This document shows positions 33,670-47,603 of a stretch of 64,000 bases of DNA, in pieces. Position 1 is the first letter of the stretch, and every line of letters starts with the position of its first letter. The notes under the pieces are model-generated. The model worked only from the letters and a program-made list of their open reading frames with translations, was not told where the DNA came from and did not search any database. Source of the stretch: Entomortierella parvispora (Eukaryota > Mortierellomycota > Mortierellomycetes > Mortierellales > Mortierellaceae); the NCBI GenBank assembly GCA_963573315.1, contig OY752151.1, positions 1,798,001 to 1,862,000 of the forward strand, read 5' to 3'. Both the position numbers and the translations under genes were made by a program.

Positions 33670-33687
33670 GTTATCAGATCGAAAGAG
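33670..33687 (+). promoter_or_regulatory. GATA-type motif, copy 4
   Basis: GTTATCAGATCGAAAGAG, identical over 18 bp. It lies 400 nt before the ATG of the secreted protein. Copies 2 and 4 share an upstream GAG as well. Confidence 0.75.
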
Positions 33688-33747
33688 TGAAAGGTCCAGG
33701 CCTTGAGCGACAAAGCAAGCAATTGACAAGTCGAGGCATTTCACGAG

Positions 33748-33758
33748 GATCTGATAAC
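33748..33758 (-). promoter_or_regulatory. GATA-type motif core, inverted
   Basis: GATCTGATAAC on the + strand is the reverse complement of the first 11 bp of the motif. The GAAAGAG part is absent. Confidence 0.55.
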
Positions 33759-33982
33759 GAAATTAACTGAACGCCGTACCCTCTTCTCCCCCGATCCCAA
33801 GTTTTTTTAAAACTCCATCGCCCTTGAACTGGCTCCACCTACAGTCTCATGGGATCAATGGCCAGACGAGGAATTGAGTCAGTCGCCAATGCCTGAGGTA
33901 GTTCCCAGTTGGGTGACTCTTTGGAATGGCCTTTTGAAAAGGTCGAACCATGATCGCTGGTCAAGGAGCCCACAAAAAAACC

Positions 33983-33990
33983 TATAAAAG
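33983..33990 (+). promoter_or_regulatory. TATA box of small secreted protein gene
   Basis: TATAAAAG, 94 nt before the ATG at 34084, followed by a CT-rich and CAACCCAACC-type leader, a typical strong fungal promoter arrangement. Confidence 0.75.
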
Positions 33991-34083
33991 CAGCCTCGTC
34001 GATGCCCCATTTTCTTGTTCTCCATCCTCTTCCACTCTTTCACTCCTCAACAACCCAACCCAACCCAACCAATCTTCACTGCA

Positions 34084-34543
34084 ATGCGTTTCTCTGCCGC
34101 TGTTGTCATCGCCTCCTTGGCTGCCTTCGTCTCTGCTGCCCCCGTCAGCAAGGCTGTCCAGTCTGACTACTTCCCCTTCACCCCCGAGGGTCCCTGTGTC
34201 TCCCAGTGCACCAACGTAAGAATGTCTTTGCTTTCCCCAAGCACCTTCGCCAGATCCCGATTAACACCTTCTAATCGCGCGCCTCTCTTTCAAATTATAG
34301 TCTGTCGGCAAGTCCCTCTTCGTGAACTACGATGATCTTGACTCGTATGGTCCTTACTTCATCCAGTCGCTCAGCTACACCTTTGAGCGCGGTTCGCCCA
34401 CCACTATTTCCTACATGACCAAGGCTGGTACCTGCATGTCCTCGTGCCCCCAGCCCGAGTTGGACATCTACACCGCCAACTACCCCATCAAGTTGACATG
34501 GTACAAGGCCCACAAGCTCGACACCCCTCCCGCCCGCCCTTAA
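34084..34543 (+). CDS. Small secreted cysteine-containing protein
   Basis: Two exons (34084-34215, 34301-34543) encode 124 aa. The signal peptide MRFSAAVVIASLAAFVSA is followed by a mature protein with four Cys in two C-x3-C pairs (CVSQC and CMSSC), which suggests two disulphides. Tyr-rich segments (YDDLDSYGPYFIQSLSYTFE) lie between them. No GPI signal or membrane helix is seen. Codon bias is strong and the promoter has a good TATA box and a motif array, which suggests regulated high expression. I do not recognise the family. A secreted surface or effector-like role is possible but unproven. Confidence 0.85.
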
Positions 34544-35018
34544 ATACCTTTCCCATTCATAACTTCAGCTTCTAGAAGAGGGTGACACGGTGTCCTTCTG
34601 ACTCTCGCGTCTCCCGTTGCACAGTCTCTCCAGTTTTTTCTGTTCCTTCTAAGCTTGTATAGACTTTATTAGCAAAATATTAAAAAACTAATTTTGAGAG
34701 ACCATCTACTCGTTTGTCCGCAAAGGGTGAGTGTCAAGGAGCCGGTCTTGTGCATTAACATGAGGCACAAAGGAAATCGCGTGTTTCCAATGAATTATAA
34801 GAATCTTCCCGGTCGTCAAAGTCGAAGCAAAAGAAAAAAAGACGGGAGTAGAGACTGTTGGGTCATGTTGGCTTCAGATTGCTATCCAATTTTCTCCCAA
34901 ACGAGCCTTGAAGGTGCTTCATCCGACCCGCTGCCGGATCCACCCCCCAGTGTCCATGAAAGTCTTCTTTTTAGATGAGATTTGCCACCTTTCACGCTTT
35001 CACAAAAGTCGAAAGAAT
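34544..35018. other. Convergent 3' region, secreted protein / MED7
   Basis: 475 bp between convergent stops. It contains AT-rich stretches (aaaatattaaaaaacta near 34674) suited to 3'-end formation. No gene is seen. Confidence 0.5.
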
Positions 35019-36318
35019 TTATTGAATACTGTCCACCATAGTCATGAGTCGATCCATTGTCCGCCTGGAGTTCGCATCGAGATTCATCTCAACTCCTTGG
35101 GATCCAGATGGCGATGTGCCGACTGTGGACGTCTTGGAATCCTCGGCCTGGTGATCGGGTGAGGAAGTCATCTCCACATCCGTGTCTGCTGTGTCCGCAG
35201 TAGCGGAAGAAGATGTAAGGGTAGCCAGAGAGCGTTGACGCTGCTCCTTGAGCGCCTTGAGCGCCGCGAGTTTTCTCCGTAGATCTGTGCAGGTTCTATT
35301 GTAAATAAAAAAGTAAAAGGAAGGGCCATTATGAGTGTTTTGGTAATCGCTCATAAACCTCAGGCACGAACAGTTACAATGACTGTGGCAAATCCACGTA
35401 CCGTTTAAGGGCTTCTGTTTCCTGCTTCTTGGTCTGGAGTTGATTCTGCATCATAAGCCTCAACGTTTCCCTGGCCTGATGTGGTCGATACTCGTTCAAG
35501 ATATGATGCATGTTGATGAAGATCATCCGTATCTCATCCACCCTTTTGTAGTGCTAGATTAAACAATGACAAGAACTTTTTGTTAATTCCATTTTGTTGC
35601 CATCCTGCTTCAGCTTTGTTGTTGATGTTGCAGCCCTTGGAGCGAATTATTACCTCCCCTGGAGTAGAAGTAAGAGTATGAACAAGTTCCAAAAAGTTGA
35701 AAATGGCCGAGTGGTTCAGCTTCTTGAGTTCCTTGACACGATCTACAAGGTTTTGGACAAAGCCCCGAGTTAGCAACCTCTCTCATTCTCTAGAAGCCAG
35801 CTCCACGAGCGTCATATCCAGCCATTGGTCCTCTGACAGTAGTACTAGTCCAAGAAACCAATAAAACAGTGGCGCGTTCCAACTCTGTAAATTACCAATA
35901 GGTCCTTTCGGGTAGAGTTGTTGACATCCTTGTTGCTCGAGCGTGGCAAGTTCTTCCTGGGTCTATAGTCCAATGAACAATGTTTACAAACAAGAACGGT
36001 GAGAGCCGCGCCCTCCTATCGTTTGGCGACAATCTTCTTTTTGCTGATCTTGCCCTATGTCCCACTCTTGCTTACATCAAACGGCCGTCCAAATTGCCAG
36101 TACTTGCCGCTCTGGACTTGTGGTGGTGGTTCAAGGGCGAGGACCGGGAAGGATAGTTTCGAGAGACTCTTGGCGAGATCGGGTGAGGTTGAATCTGATT
36201 GTTCTCTTTCTGATTTCGCTCTCTGCAGTAATGCCAGGTTCTCGGTCGTGTACCGTTGAAAGTAAAATGGAGGAGCAGGGAATGCAGATGATTGCTGCTG
36301 AGCGCTTGCTTCTTCCAT
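35019..36318 (-). CDS. MED7: Mediator complex subunit 7
   Basis: Middle-module subunit of Mediator, which bridges activators and RNA polymerase II. Five exons (36318-36076, 35962-35896, 35742-35654, 35553-35402, 35295-35019) sum exactly to 275 aa. Family landmarks in order: SAFPAPPFYFQRYTTENLAL at the N-terminus, LEPPPQVQSGKYWQFGRPFD, QEELATLEQQGCQQLYPKGP, VKELKKLNHSAIFNFLELVH and FINMHHILNEYRPHQARETL, which starts the coiled coil that pairs with MED21. The C-terminus is polar and Ser/Thr rich. The start MEEASAQQ is the first ATG shortly before the conserved Pro-rich block. Confidence 0.94.
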
Positions 36319-36558
36319 GTCTGTTGCGTCGAGTCCGACTTTGTGAATGGATTGTACTGTTGATGTCGGCCCTTTCCTTCCGCTGCAATCAGATCCTGTC
36401 CTCTTGAAGAATTGTCGTGTGGTGATGAAAGAAGAGTCTGAAGAAAAAAAACGTAAAGCATCCATCAAAACTCGCCCAAAAAAATTAACTTTACTATACA
36501 CGAGGTTTTTTTGATATGCAGTTTTATATGACAAACACCATTCCATTCTTCGAATATT

Positions 36559-38409
<1,851 letters not shown>

Positions 38410-39263
38410 TTCCAAAGAGTGAATGCAACGAATGCAAGGAGCAAAGAGGAAGAGCCAACACGGACGAGCGGACTACGGACTGGGAAAAGAGAAAAAATAG
38501 AGGCAGTCACAGTGGAGCATGCGTGGGTGGCTTATCCTCAAAATAAAAGGAGCGGCCATGTTGTTTTTTTCAGTTTTTCTTCACTCTTCCCCCGTCCTCC
38601 AAGTAAGTCTACCTCTTCGCGCCCCTTTCGCGCATGCATGATGGATATAAACGAGCTCCTTTCAAACGCGCGCATTCAAAAACGGTCCATTCCCCCCATC
38701 CCCTCTCTCTCTCCTACACACACACACCCGCAAATAAACTGTGCACACACCGTTGGATCATTTACTCCGTTCCTTCCGAGAGTGACGCAGAGGGTTCTCG
38801 TTTAAGAGGATCGCACTTACACTGTTTGCAAGATAAACACACTCACCGTTTGAGGATGCGCTCGACGTTTTACGGAGCTCGTTTATAGGTATGTGGGTGA
38901 TATTACCTTCAATTCCATTTTTTCTAATCCAGTTTTTTCTCTAAACTGTTTTAGATTCTCAAGTTCAGTATCTGCCATCACCCTCGAGAAGCAATCATTA
39001 TGAATAAAGACACAATTGAACAAAACAACATTATCTGAGCAGACCTTGTGTGTTGTCCATGAAGCAATGATGTATGGAATTATTGGATATGTTAATTGCC
39101 CTGCTACCGGTGCCAAATCCAATTTTAATCGCCATTGCATAATTGCCAATTTGGTTCCCAACTGTTTCTCATCTTCATGAAGCAACGCCGTAAACAGAGA
39201 ATCATTCGTTTATTTTTTTTGTAGCCGTGCGGCCCATAGATCATGATATAGATTGCACACCAT
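38410..39263. other. Intergenic, includes AT-rich tract
   Basis: 854 bp. The left part is the MAP2 promoter side, with C/A-rich repeats (acacacacacccgc near 38716). From about 38880 to 39240 the base composition becomes AT-rich, unlike the surroundings. A 100-codon minus-strand frame sits there (38883-39185) with no recognisable domain, so I do not call it a gene. Confidence 0.45.
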
Positions 39264-41717
39264 TCAAATAGCGACAGAGACAGCAGCGCCACGAGGCATC
39301 ACACGGATTGGCAATCCCTTTGCCACGGGCAAAGTCAAACCTGCACCGTAGGCAGGTTCGTTGTCGGGATCGACCAACTCAAAGTCGAAGCGCTTGAAAA
39401 GGATTGACATGAGCGTGATGGCCTCAATGGTGGCAAACTGTTGTCCCAAGCAGGTGCGAGGTCCGGCATGGAAAGCAGGAAACTTTGTAGGCGAAGCCTT
39501 GTCGCCGGTCAACCAGCGCTCGGGTTTGTACTCCTTGGCATCAGGACCCCAGATAGAAGTGTCACGACTAAAAAGGTCAAATGCATGGAGATTCGGGTTA
39601 GTGGGTGCTTTCATGGTCAACCATACTTGATCGGCACGATAAAAGACTGTCTTTCTTTACCCCATTGTCCACGAAGACCATTGGAAGAACTCTCCCTTCT
39701 TGATCTCGACTCCGTCTGAGAGATGAAACGAAAAAAATATAATGGCGTAAGTATTCTTGTTCATTCAATTGCCACCGACGCCATCCTCTTTGAGACTCAT
39801 CCACTTACTGGGAAGAACGTCATCCTCGACACAGACCTTGATGTTGCGAGGCACACTGGGGTAAAGACGTAAGGCTGTCAAGGTCACGTTAATATTGTAT
39901 TTGGCAATCATGTAGGACCGAACATCTGTAGCATGGATACAACAGCAATTGACTCACCTTCATAAAGGCAAGCCTCGGCGTATTTCATCTGTTTGGAGGA
40001 CTCGTACGAGGGCATGTCATCACCGAGGACATTGTCAATCTCCTCCTGAAGCTTGCGCACAATTGACTTGTCAGCCGAGCTCCTGTGCATCAGGTAGAAC
40101 ATCCAGGTCAAGGCCTGTGCTGTGGTATCGCGACCAGCCTAGTTTGTCCCCCATGATTTGTAAAGGTCAGAACAAGTACGACACATAAACGAAGGCTCTT
40201 GTCATTTGGGATACTGTGATACTGACAATGATAAAGTTGAGGATGCTGTCCTTCAACATGTCGTCCGAGAGGGGCTCGCCATTGTCGTCAGTCAGGTCCA
40301 TGAACAACTGCAAGAGATCCTTCTGGGGTTTGTGGTAACCGGACTGGCGGCGCTTGCGGATGATGTCGAGCGAAAAGTCAACAACAATTTTCTTGTCCTT
40401 TGCGACTTGCTTACCAACACCGGTCCACCATTCCACCAATCTCCAGGGACCAAGGAACAAACGCTCACTGACAGTGGCATTCAGACGATCAAACGCAGCC
40501 GCAAACTCGACCTCCTTCTCGGGGTTGGTCAGACAGCCGAAAGACTGACCAAAGGAGACCCTAATTGGCGACGACCACGAAATAAAAGTTTGGTATAAGT
40601 TAGTGGGCGATCTTGTTACTTCGCCATGGTTGGGCGCAGCCTCCTAGGAACAGCGCTGCGCCCTGACGCGAAGATGGGTTGTGTGATGATCATCTTGCAA
40701 GATGCATCCAGCATCAACTCATTCATTCTGCATCATCGGCATCAAGATGTGCCAAGATGTGCACTTACTCGCCAAAGGAGTCAAGAGTGAACTTGAGCAA
40801 GATGTCTTGGATATCGACGGTGGTACCCCTCTCCGCAATCTGCCCAAAGTAGTTGGCGACAGTCTTGGACTCTTGAACAAAGACATTGCTGGTATAGTCT
40901 GTGAAATGGATATCGAAGATTGCGTCAATCAATAACGCAATAGGCTTGCACGACTAGTGTTATTCTTGAACATGGGCCATTGGCACCAGCGCTCTTCACC
41001 AACCTCGGAATGCCTTGACGTTGAAGATATGACTGGCCATCTTGCGCTGCCACTTCCAGTGCTACAAGGTACAAGATTGTCATGGAGAGGCGTGAAAAAG
41101 ACAGCATGGGTCGAGTTAGCAAAGGAGAAACCAATGCTGGGGCGTGCATCCACAATCAACACAGACCCATGTGCTTGTACAGAACGACGATGGAAAGGAC
41201 GCCAAGGTTTGCTGATTCTCCACTGTGGGCCTGTGATGTGAGCACTGGGCACAAATTACAACCTTACCTGACCATCCGCACCAAAGATCCCTCCTCCGAG
41301 CAGATCCTCGAGAGAGTCTCGAAGAACCGGGCCCTTCTCGTATGCCCAGAAGTTGGTCTTGAGCACATGCTCCAGCACAGCAGGATCATTCACCATGATG
41401 GATCTGCCCAAGCCAAGCATACTGAACGTCCAAACGGAACCGTACCTTTCCTGGTAAAGGTCATGGAGCTGCGAGATCCGGTTCATGGGAGTGCTGGCCA
41501 TGAGAATAAAGTTGCCAATGAAAGGCAAGCCCTTGGGGCCGGGAATCTTGGTGCGGCGTGTGCCGATGGCATTGTCTCTATATTTGATGAGCATGTACAA
41601 AAAGTAGAGGCCGAGGGCTGTTCGTGGAGCGTGGTTGCGATCCAAACTCTTGAGGATCAAGCTGAGGGCTCCCGAGGTCTTTGCAGCCTCGGTGAGGTAA
41701 TTGAGTGCAACATTCAT
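39264..41717 (-). CDS. Cytochrome P450 (CYP86/CYP52/CYP704-like)
   Basis: ER-anchored haem monooxygenase, about 520 aa over about eight exons. The N-terminal part has a membrane segment (ALGLYFLYMLIKY) and the Pro-rich hinge IPGPKGLPFIGN. Helix C gives HWKWQRKMASHIFN. Helix I carries the oxygen-activation motif AGRDTTAQALTWM. Helix K has EALRLYPSVPRN (ExxR), then the PERF-like PERWL, and the haem loop FPAFHAGPRTCLGQQFA with the Cys ligand. The C-terminus is hydrophobic. The AGRDTTA and FxxGPRxCLGQ combination is typical of the clan with fatty-acid omega-hydroxylases (CYP86, CYP52, CYP704), so a fatty-acid or alkane substrate is a reasonable guess. Exon limits around 39600-39950 are the least certain. 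Confidence 0.92.
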
Positions 41718-42223
41718 TTTAGTTGGGAGAAACAGGAGAGAGAGTGAAAAGGGTAAGGGACGAGAATGAGGGTGAAGAGGGATGAGAGAAGGAAGAAAGG
41801 ATTGAAGGGTTTTTAAAAGCTTTCAGAAAAGAAAGAAGGAGAACTTGAAATCCAAAAAGTCCGAAGGGGGGAGGGGACAAATTTTCTACTCTTTTAGTGG
41901 GTGGTCCACAACCAGTGGCTGTATTTTGTGCTCTCAAGGTTGAGGGATCATTGAGGGTCAGACTGGAAACTTGGTGCAATTCGCACGCATGTAACGTCTA
42001 CACTGTATATTGAAGTGAGGGGATAGCGCACGTACATGTACCGCACAAAACGTAAACTGGTTCCGATCAGAGATGTAGACGCACCCGATCGGACGGCGAC
42101 GCGACTACTGTAGTCGGTCGGACAACTTTCCTTTTCTCCCATCGACTTCGCAAAGACGCAAACATGTCGTCCGTGCAGCATCAACCCAAAAAGTAAAAAC
42201 CAAAGTTACTATTCTTGGTCAAA
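41718..42223. other. P450 promoter / DHX35 3' region
   Basis: 506 bp between tandem minus-strand genes. On the minus strand a TTTTAAAAA element near 41813 could be a weak TATA. No gene is visible. Confidence 0.45.
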
Positions 42224-44820
<2,597 letters not shown>

Positions 44821-45014
44821 GGTTGCTTGGCGTGATTCCTGATGTCTGGCTTGCAGATCCTGAACGCGATGAAATGGAGGAGGCAAAGTCGTTTGGCGAT
44901 GGCAAACATGCAAGGATCGCAAAAAACGAGAGGGAGTGACTGCTTGTTTTTTTGTCCCCAACCACATTCGATCACGATGGTGAGCGCTTCTTTTCGAGTT
45001 CACTGTGAGGCCGT

Positions 45015-45635
45015 TTATTTCTTTTTTTCGCCTTGAAGGGTAACCACAATCTTGCGACCAGAAGCGTGGTTTCTATGCTCGCACAGCCAAATGCTAGAAG
45101 GTGGATGGGTGTAATGTGTTAGTACTGTACTGTGTGCTATCTTACGGTACTTGCTTTATCTGTTGGTCGCTTATCAGAGCAGATCCGATTATTACCCCTG
45201 CCACATGCCAAGGTTGAAACGACCTTTGGTAATAGGAATGTTGAGAGACACTCCAAGGAGCGAGCTCTTGAGGTGTCCTGTCATGTCATCGGGGCCTTCA
45301 TCAGTGTGAGTGTATGGGAAATCTTCGGGCGCGATCCTGTTCAAAGCCATCTCCATATCGACGCGGACATCCGGGTCCGCGTTTTCGTTGAGAGAAAGCG
45401 AAGCAGAGGTGTGTTGCACTAATTCGGAGGGTTCAGAGGCTTTAGTTTGTGCCGCTGCTACAATCTTTGGTGGCGCCTGTAGTACGCTTTTGCGAGGTCA
45501 AACCGTACAGAATACATTGGCCATGCCGACAGTGAATTCTCTCAATTCGGGTAATTGACGCTCAATTTCGTTTGTGACCAAGTGACATCCTCGAGACTTG
45601 GCAGGGAGGCGAATAGTGGTTTGAGCCCAAGACAT
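45015..45635 (-). CDS. YjbQ-family (UPF0047) protein
   Basis: Small protein of the YjbQ/UPF0047 family. Bacterial members have been reported to show weak thiamine phosphate synthase activity, but the physiological role is uncertain. Three exons (45635-45509, 45418-45196, 45093-45015) sum exactly to 142 aa, the family length. It begins MSWAQTTIRLPAKSRGCHLV. The signature LQHTSASLSLNENADPDVRV is completed across the first intron (Leu codon split T|TG), then PEDFPYTHTDEGPDDMTGH, LLGVSLNIPITKGRFNLGMW and QGIWLCEHRN follow. The His and Asp residues of the putative metal site (HTSAS, HTDEGPDDM, H-x-KSSLLG, CEH) are all present. It lies between DHX35 and METTL22 in a tandem minus-strand row, with no functional link obvious. 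Confidence 0.93.
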
Positions 45636-45714
45636 TTGCGTGGAGAGATTGCTGACAATGGATGAAAAGAAGGTGAAGTCGAAAAAAAACACGAATGCCC
45701 TGATGCCATGGCTA

Positions 45715-46957
45715 TTAAGGGGTTTTCATCTGGATTCGGAAGAGCTCCTGCTGTAGGAATTAGCACCTGGTTGGGGAACGTGGTATTCTTGCTGTATTCG
45801 CTCCAATTGCTTACCAAATCCTTACTACGGTCGTAGTCGCAGTGAACTCCAAGAGTGGAGGGGTTAATCCGTTCAGCTTCAATTACCAAAGATTCGCTGA
45901 TTTTGTGGACGAAGTAGTCGTAGGCTTGGGCAACCACTGCGAGCTGGTCAAGAGAAAAATTGTATCGTTTTTCCATGGTGAGATATGCAATTCGCCCAAT
46001 TGAGTGTCTCGGGTGGTCTTCTGGAAGGGGTTCCTTCAGTAATCTTTCCAAGCATTCAACAAGTGCGTCGGTCAAAGAGTCATCATACACCACTAGTACG
46101 GAAGGAAGGGCAAAATTGAGTGTCAAACGCCCTGAGCAGCAGAGATGGATGAGATCGAGGGAGTTGTTACCATCTGCAGCAATAATGTAAGCGCCTTGAG
46201 ATATCCAAAGGTTTCGATCTTCATCCTTCCAACTGAACTGATCTGGTGCGTCCTCTACCGGGTCCAGGGGGCAATCCATAAGCCAATTCAGACGTCGACA
46301 GACTACTTGTCCATTACCATCGGTTGTAGTTGCTCCTGCATCGACCCGGAACTGAAGGTTCGTATCAATATTTTGCTGGCAATTGAGCAGCACAGAGGTG
46401 TCAAAATCGGTGCAGAAAAACTTTTTCGCAGGTGTTAGCAGCGAACAGGCAATGCTGGCAAGTCCTGTGCCAGCTCCAAGCTCCAAGACGACAGCACGAT
46501 CCAGTTCAGGAATCAAGGTTACCATCCAGTCTATAAGAAGAAAGCTGCCCATCCAGACCTGGGAGCCAACAGCACGCAAGGTTGTGCCCATTGCATGCTG
46601 GATTTCTACTGCATGATCCCAGTCCTGGTCACCATCGAGAGAGTCTTCCTCGTCCTCGCTGGCCAAAGTTTGAGCCCTCGCGGCCAGAGACAGCGGGAAT
46701 ATTGAAGTCAGCAATCGTCCATCGACGCGACCATTTTGAGGATGAATGTGCACGTCGGAGAGCACCATGTCGTCGTCGTACTCGTGCTCACTGTCACTGT
46801 CATTGTCATTGTTGTTGTCGTTTTCGTCGTGGTCCTTGGAGTCGTTGTCATTGACATTGTCGCGTTGATCAGTAGGGTGACTGTTGTCGGGGTGGTCCGA
46901 GTCCGAGTCGCAAGATGGGAGGTCCAGGCGGGGTCTCTTGGCGAGGGGAGGATCCAT
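45715..46957 (-). CDS. METTL22: Methyltransferase METTL22-like
   Basis: Protein-lysine methyltransferase of the METTL21/22 type. Human METTL22 modifies KIN17. The long exon 46957-45815 and a short one 45747-45715 give 391 aa. An acidic Asp/Asn-rich N-terminus (about 60 residues) precedes DVHIHPQNGR. The fold carries VGSQVWMGSFLLIDWM, then motif I (VVLELGAGTGLASIAC), TDFDTSVLLNCQQNI (motif post I), AYIIAADGNN at the position of the usual DV(V)Y motif, and MEKRYNFSLD. Reading through the intron would give a longer tail that runs into the next gene. Splicing at GTAAGC restores the family ending RSKDLELFRIQ, so the spliced form is chosen. It has 79 bp to the YjbQ start. Confidence 0.9.
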
Positions 46958-47342
46958 CAGAATGGAAGACAGATGGATGGATGGACAAAGAGGGACAAAG
47001 AGGACAAAGAAGAGGGCAGCTGTGGACGGGCTGAGAAGAAAGGGGCATGGCCACACGACCGACTCCGCCCAAACCACCACAGTCGTGATTGAAAAAATGA
47101 TCAGTGGGTGGTTGCAGCAGCGAGAGAGGGAGTGGTGTTCTTTCTCACACTCACTCTGCGCTCTGTGCTCTCAACCACCCTTTGTATATTTCCGTTAGTC
47201 TCGTTCATGTTCATTCGCTGCTGCATACTGCAAACACCCTCACTCGCTCGCTCACACCTCGCACCTCACACCTCACACCTCACACTGCCACCGCACCCCT
47301 CTTTTCTCTTTCCTCTCTTTTCTCCTCCTCTCTTCACTTTTC

Positions 47343-47497
<155 letters not shown>

Positions 47498-47554
47498 ATC
47501 GTCTCTTTCCCGCTCCTCATTCTCCTTCATCGCATCTCTTCTCCCCCATCCACC

Positions 47555-47575
47555 AAAAAAAAAAAAAAAAAAAAA
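47555..47575. repeat. A21 homopolymer before Stealth ATG
   Basis: Run of 21 A, 28 nt before the ATG at 47604. It may lie in the 5' leader. Confidence 0.9.
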
Positions 47576-47603
47576 GTGAAGGAGAGCCCTCCGCCAGATC
47601 TGC

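Larger units (their letters stand above)
31511..34083. other. 2.6-kb gene-free region with promoter array at right
   Basis: No convincing gene on either strand. The frames at 31459-32112 and 33010-33531 lack domain-like content and plausible splice structure. The left 1.5 kb shows nothing recognisable. The right part (33279-33990) holds repeated GATA-type motifs and the TATA box of the downstream secreted protein. Confidence 0.55.
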
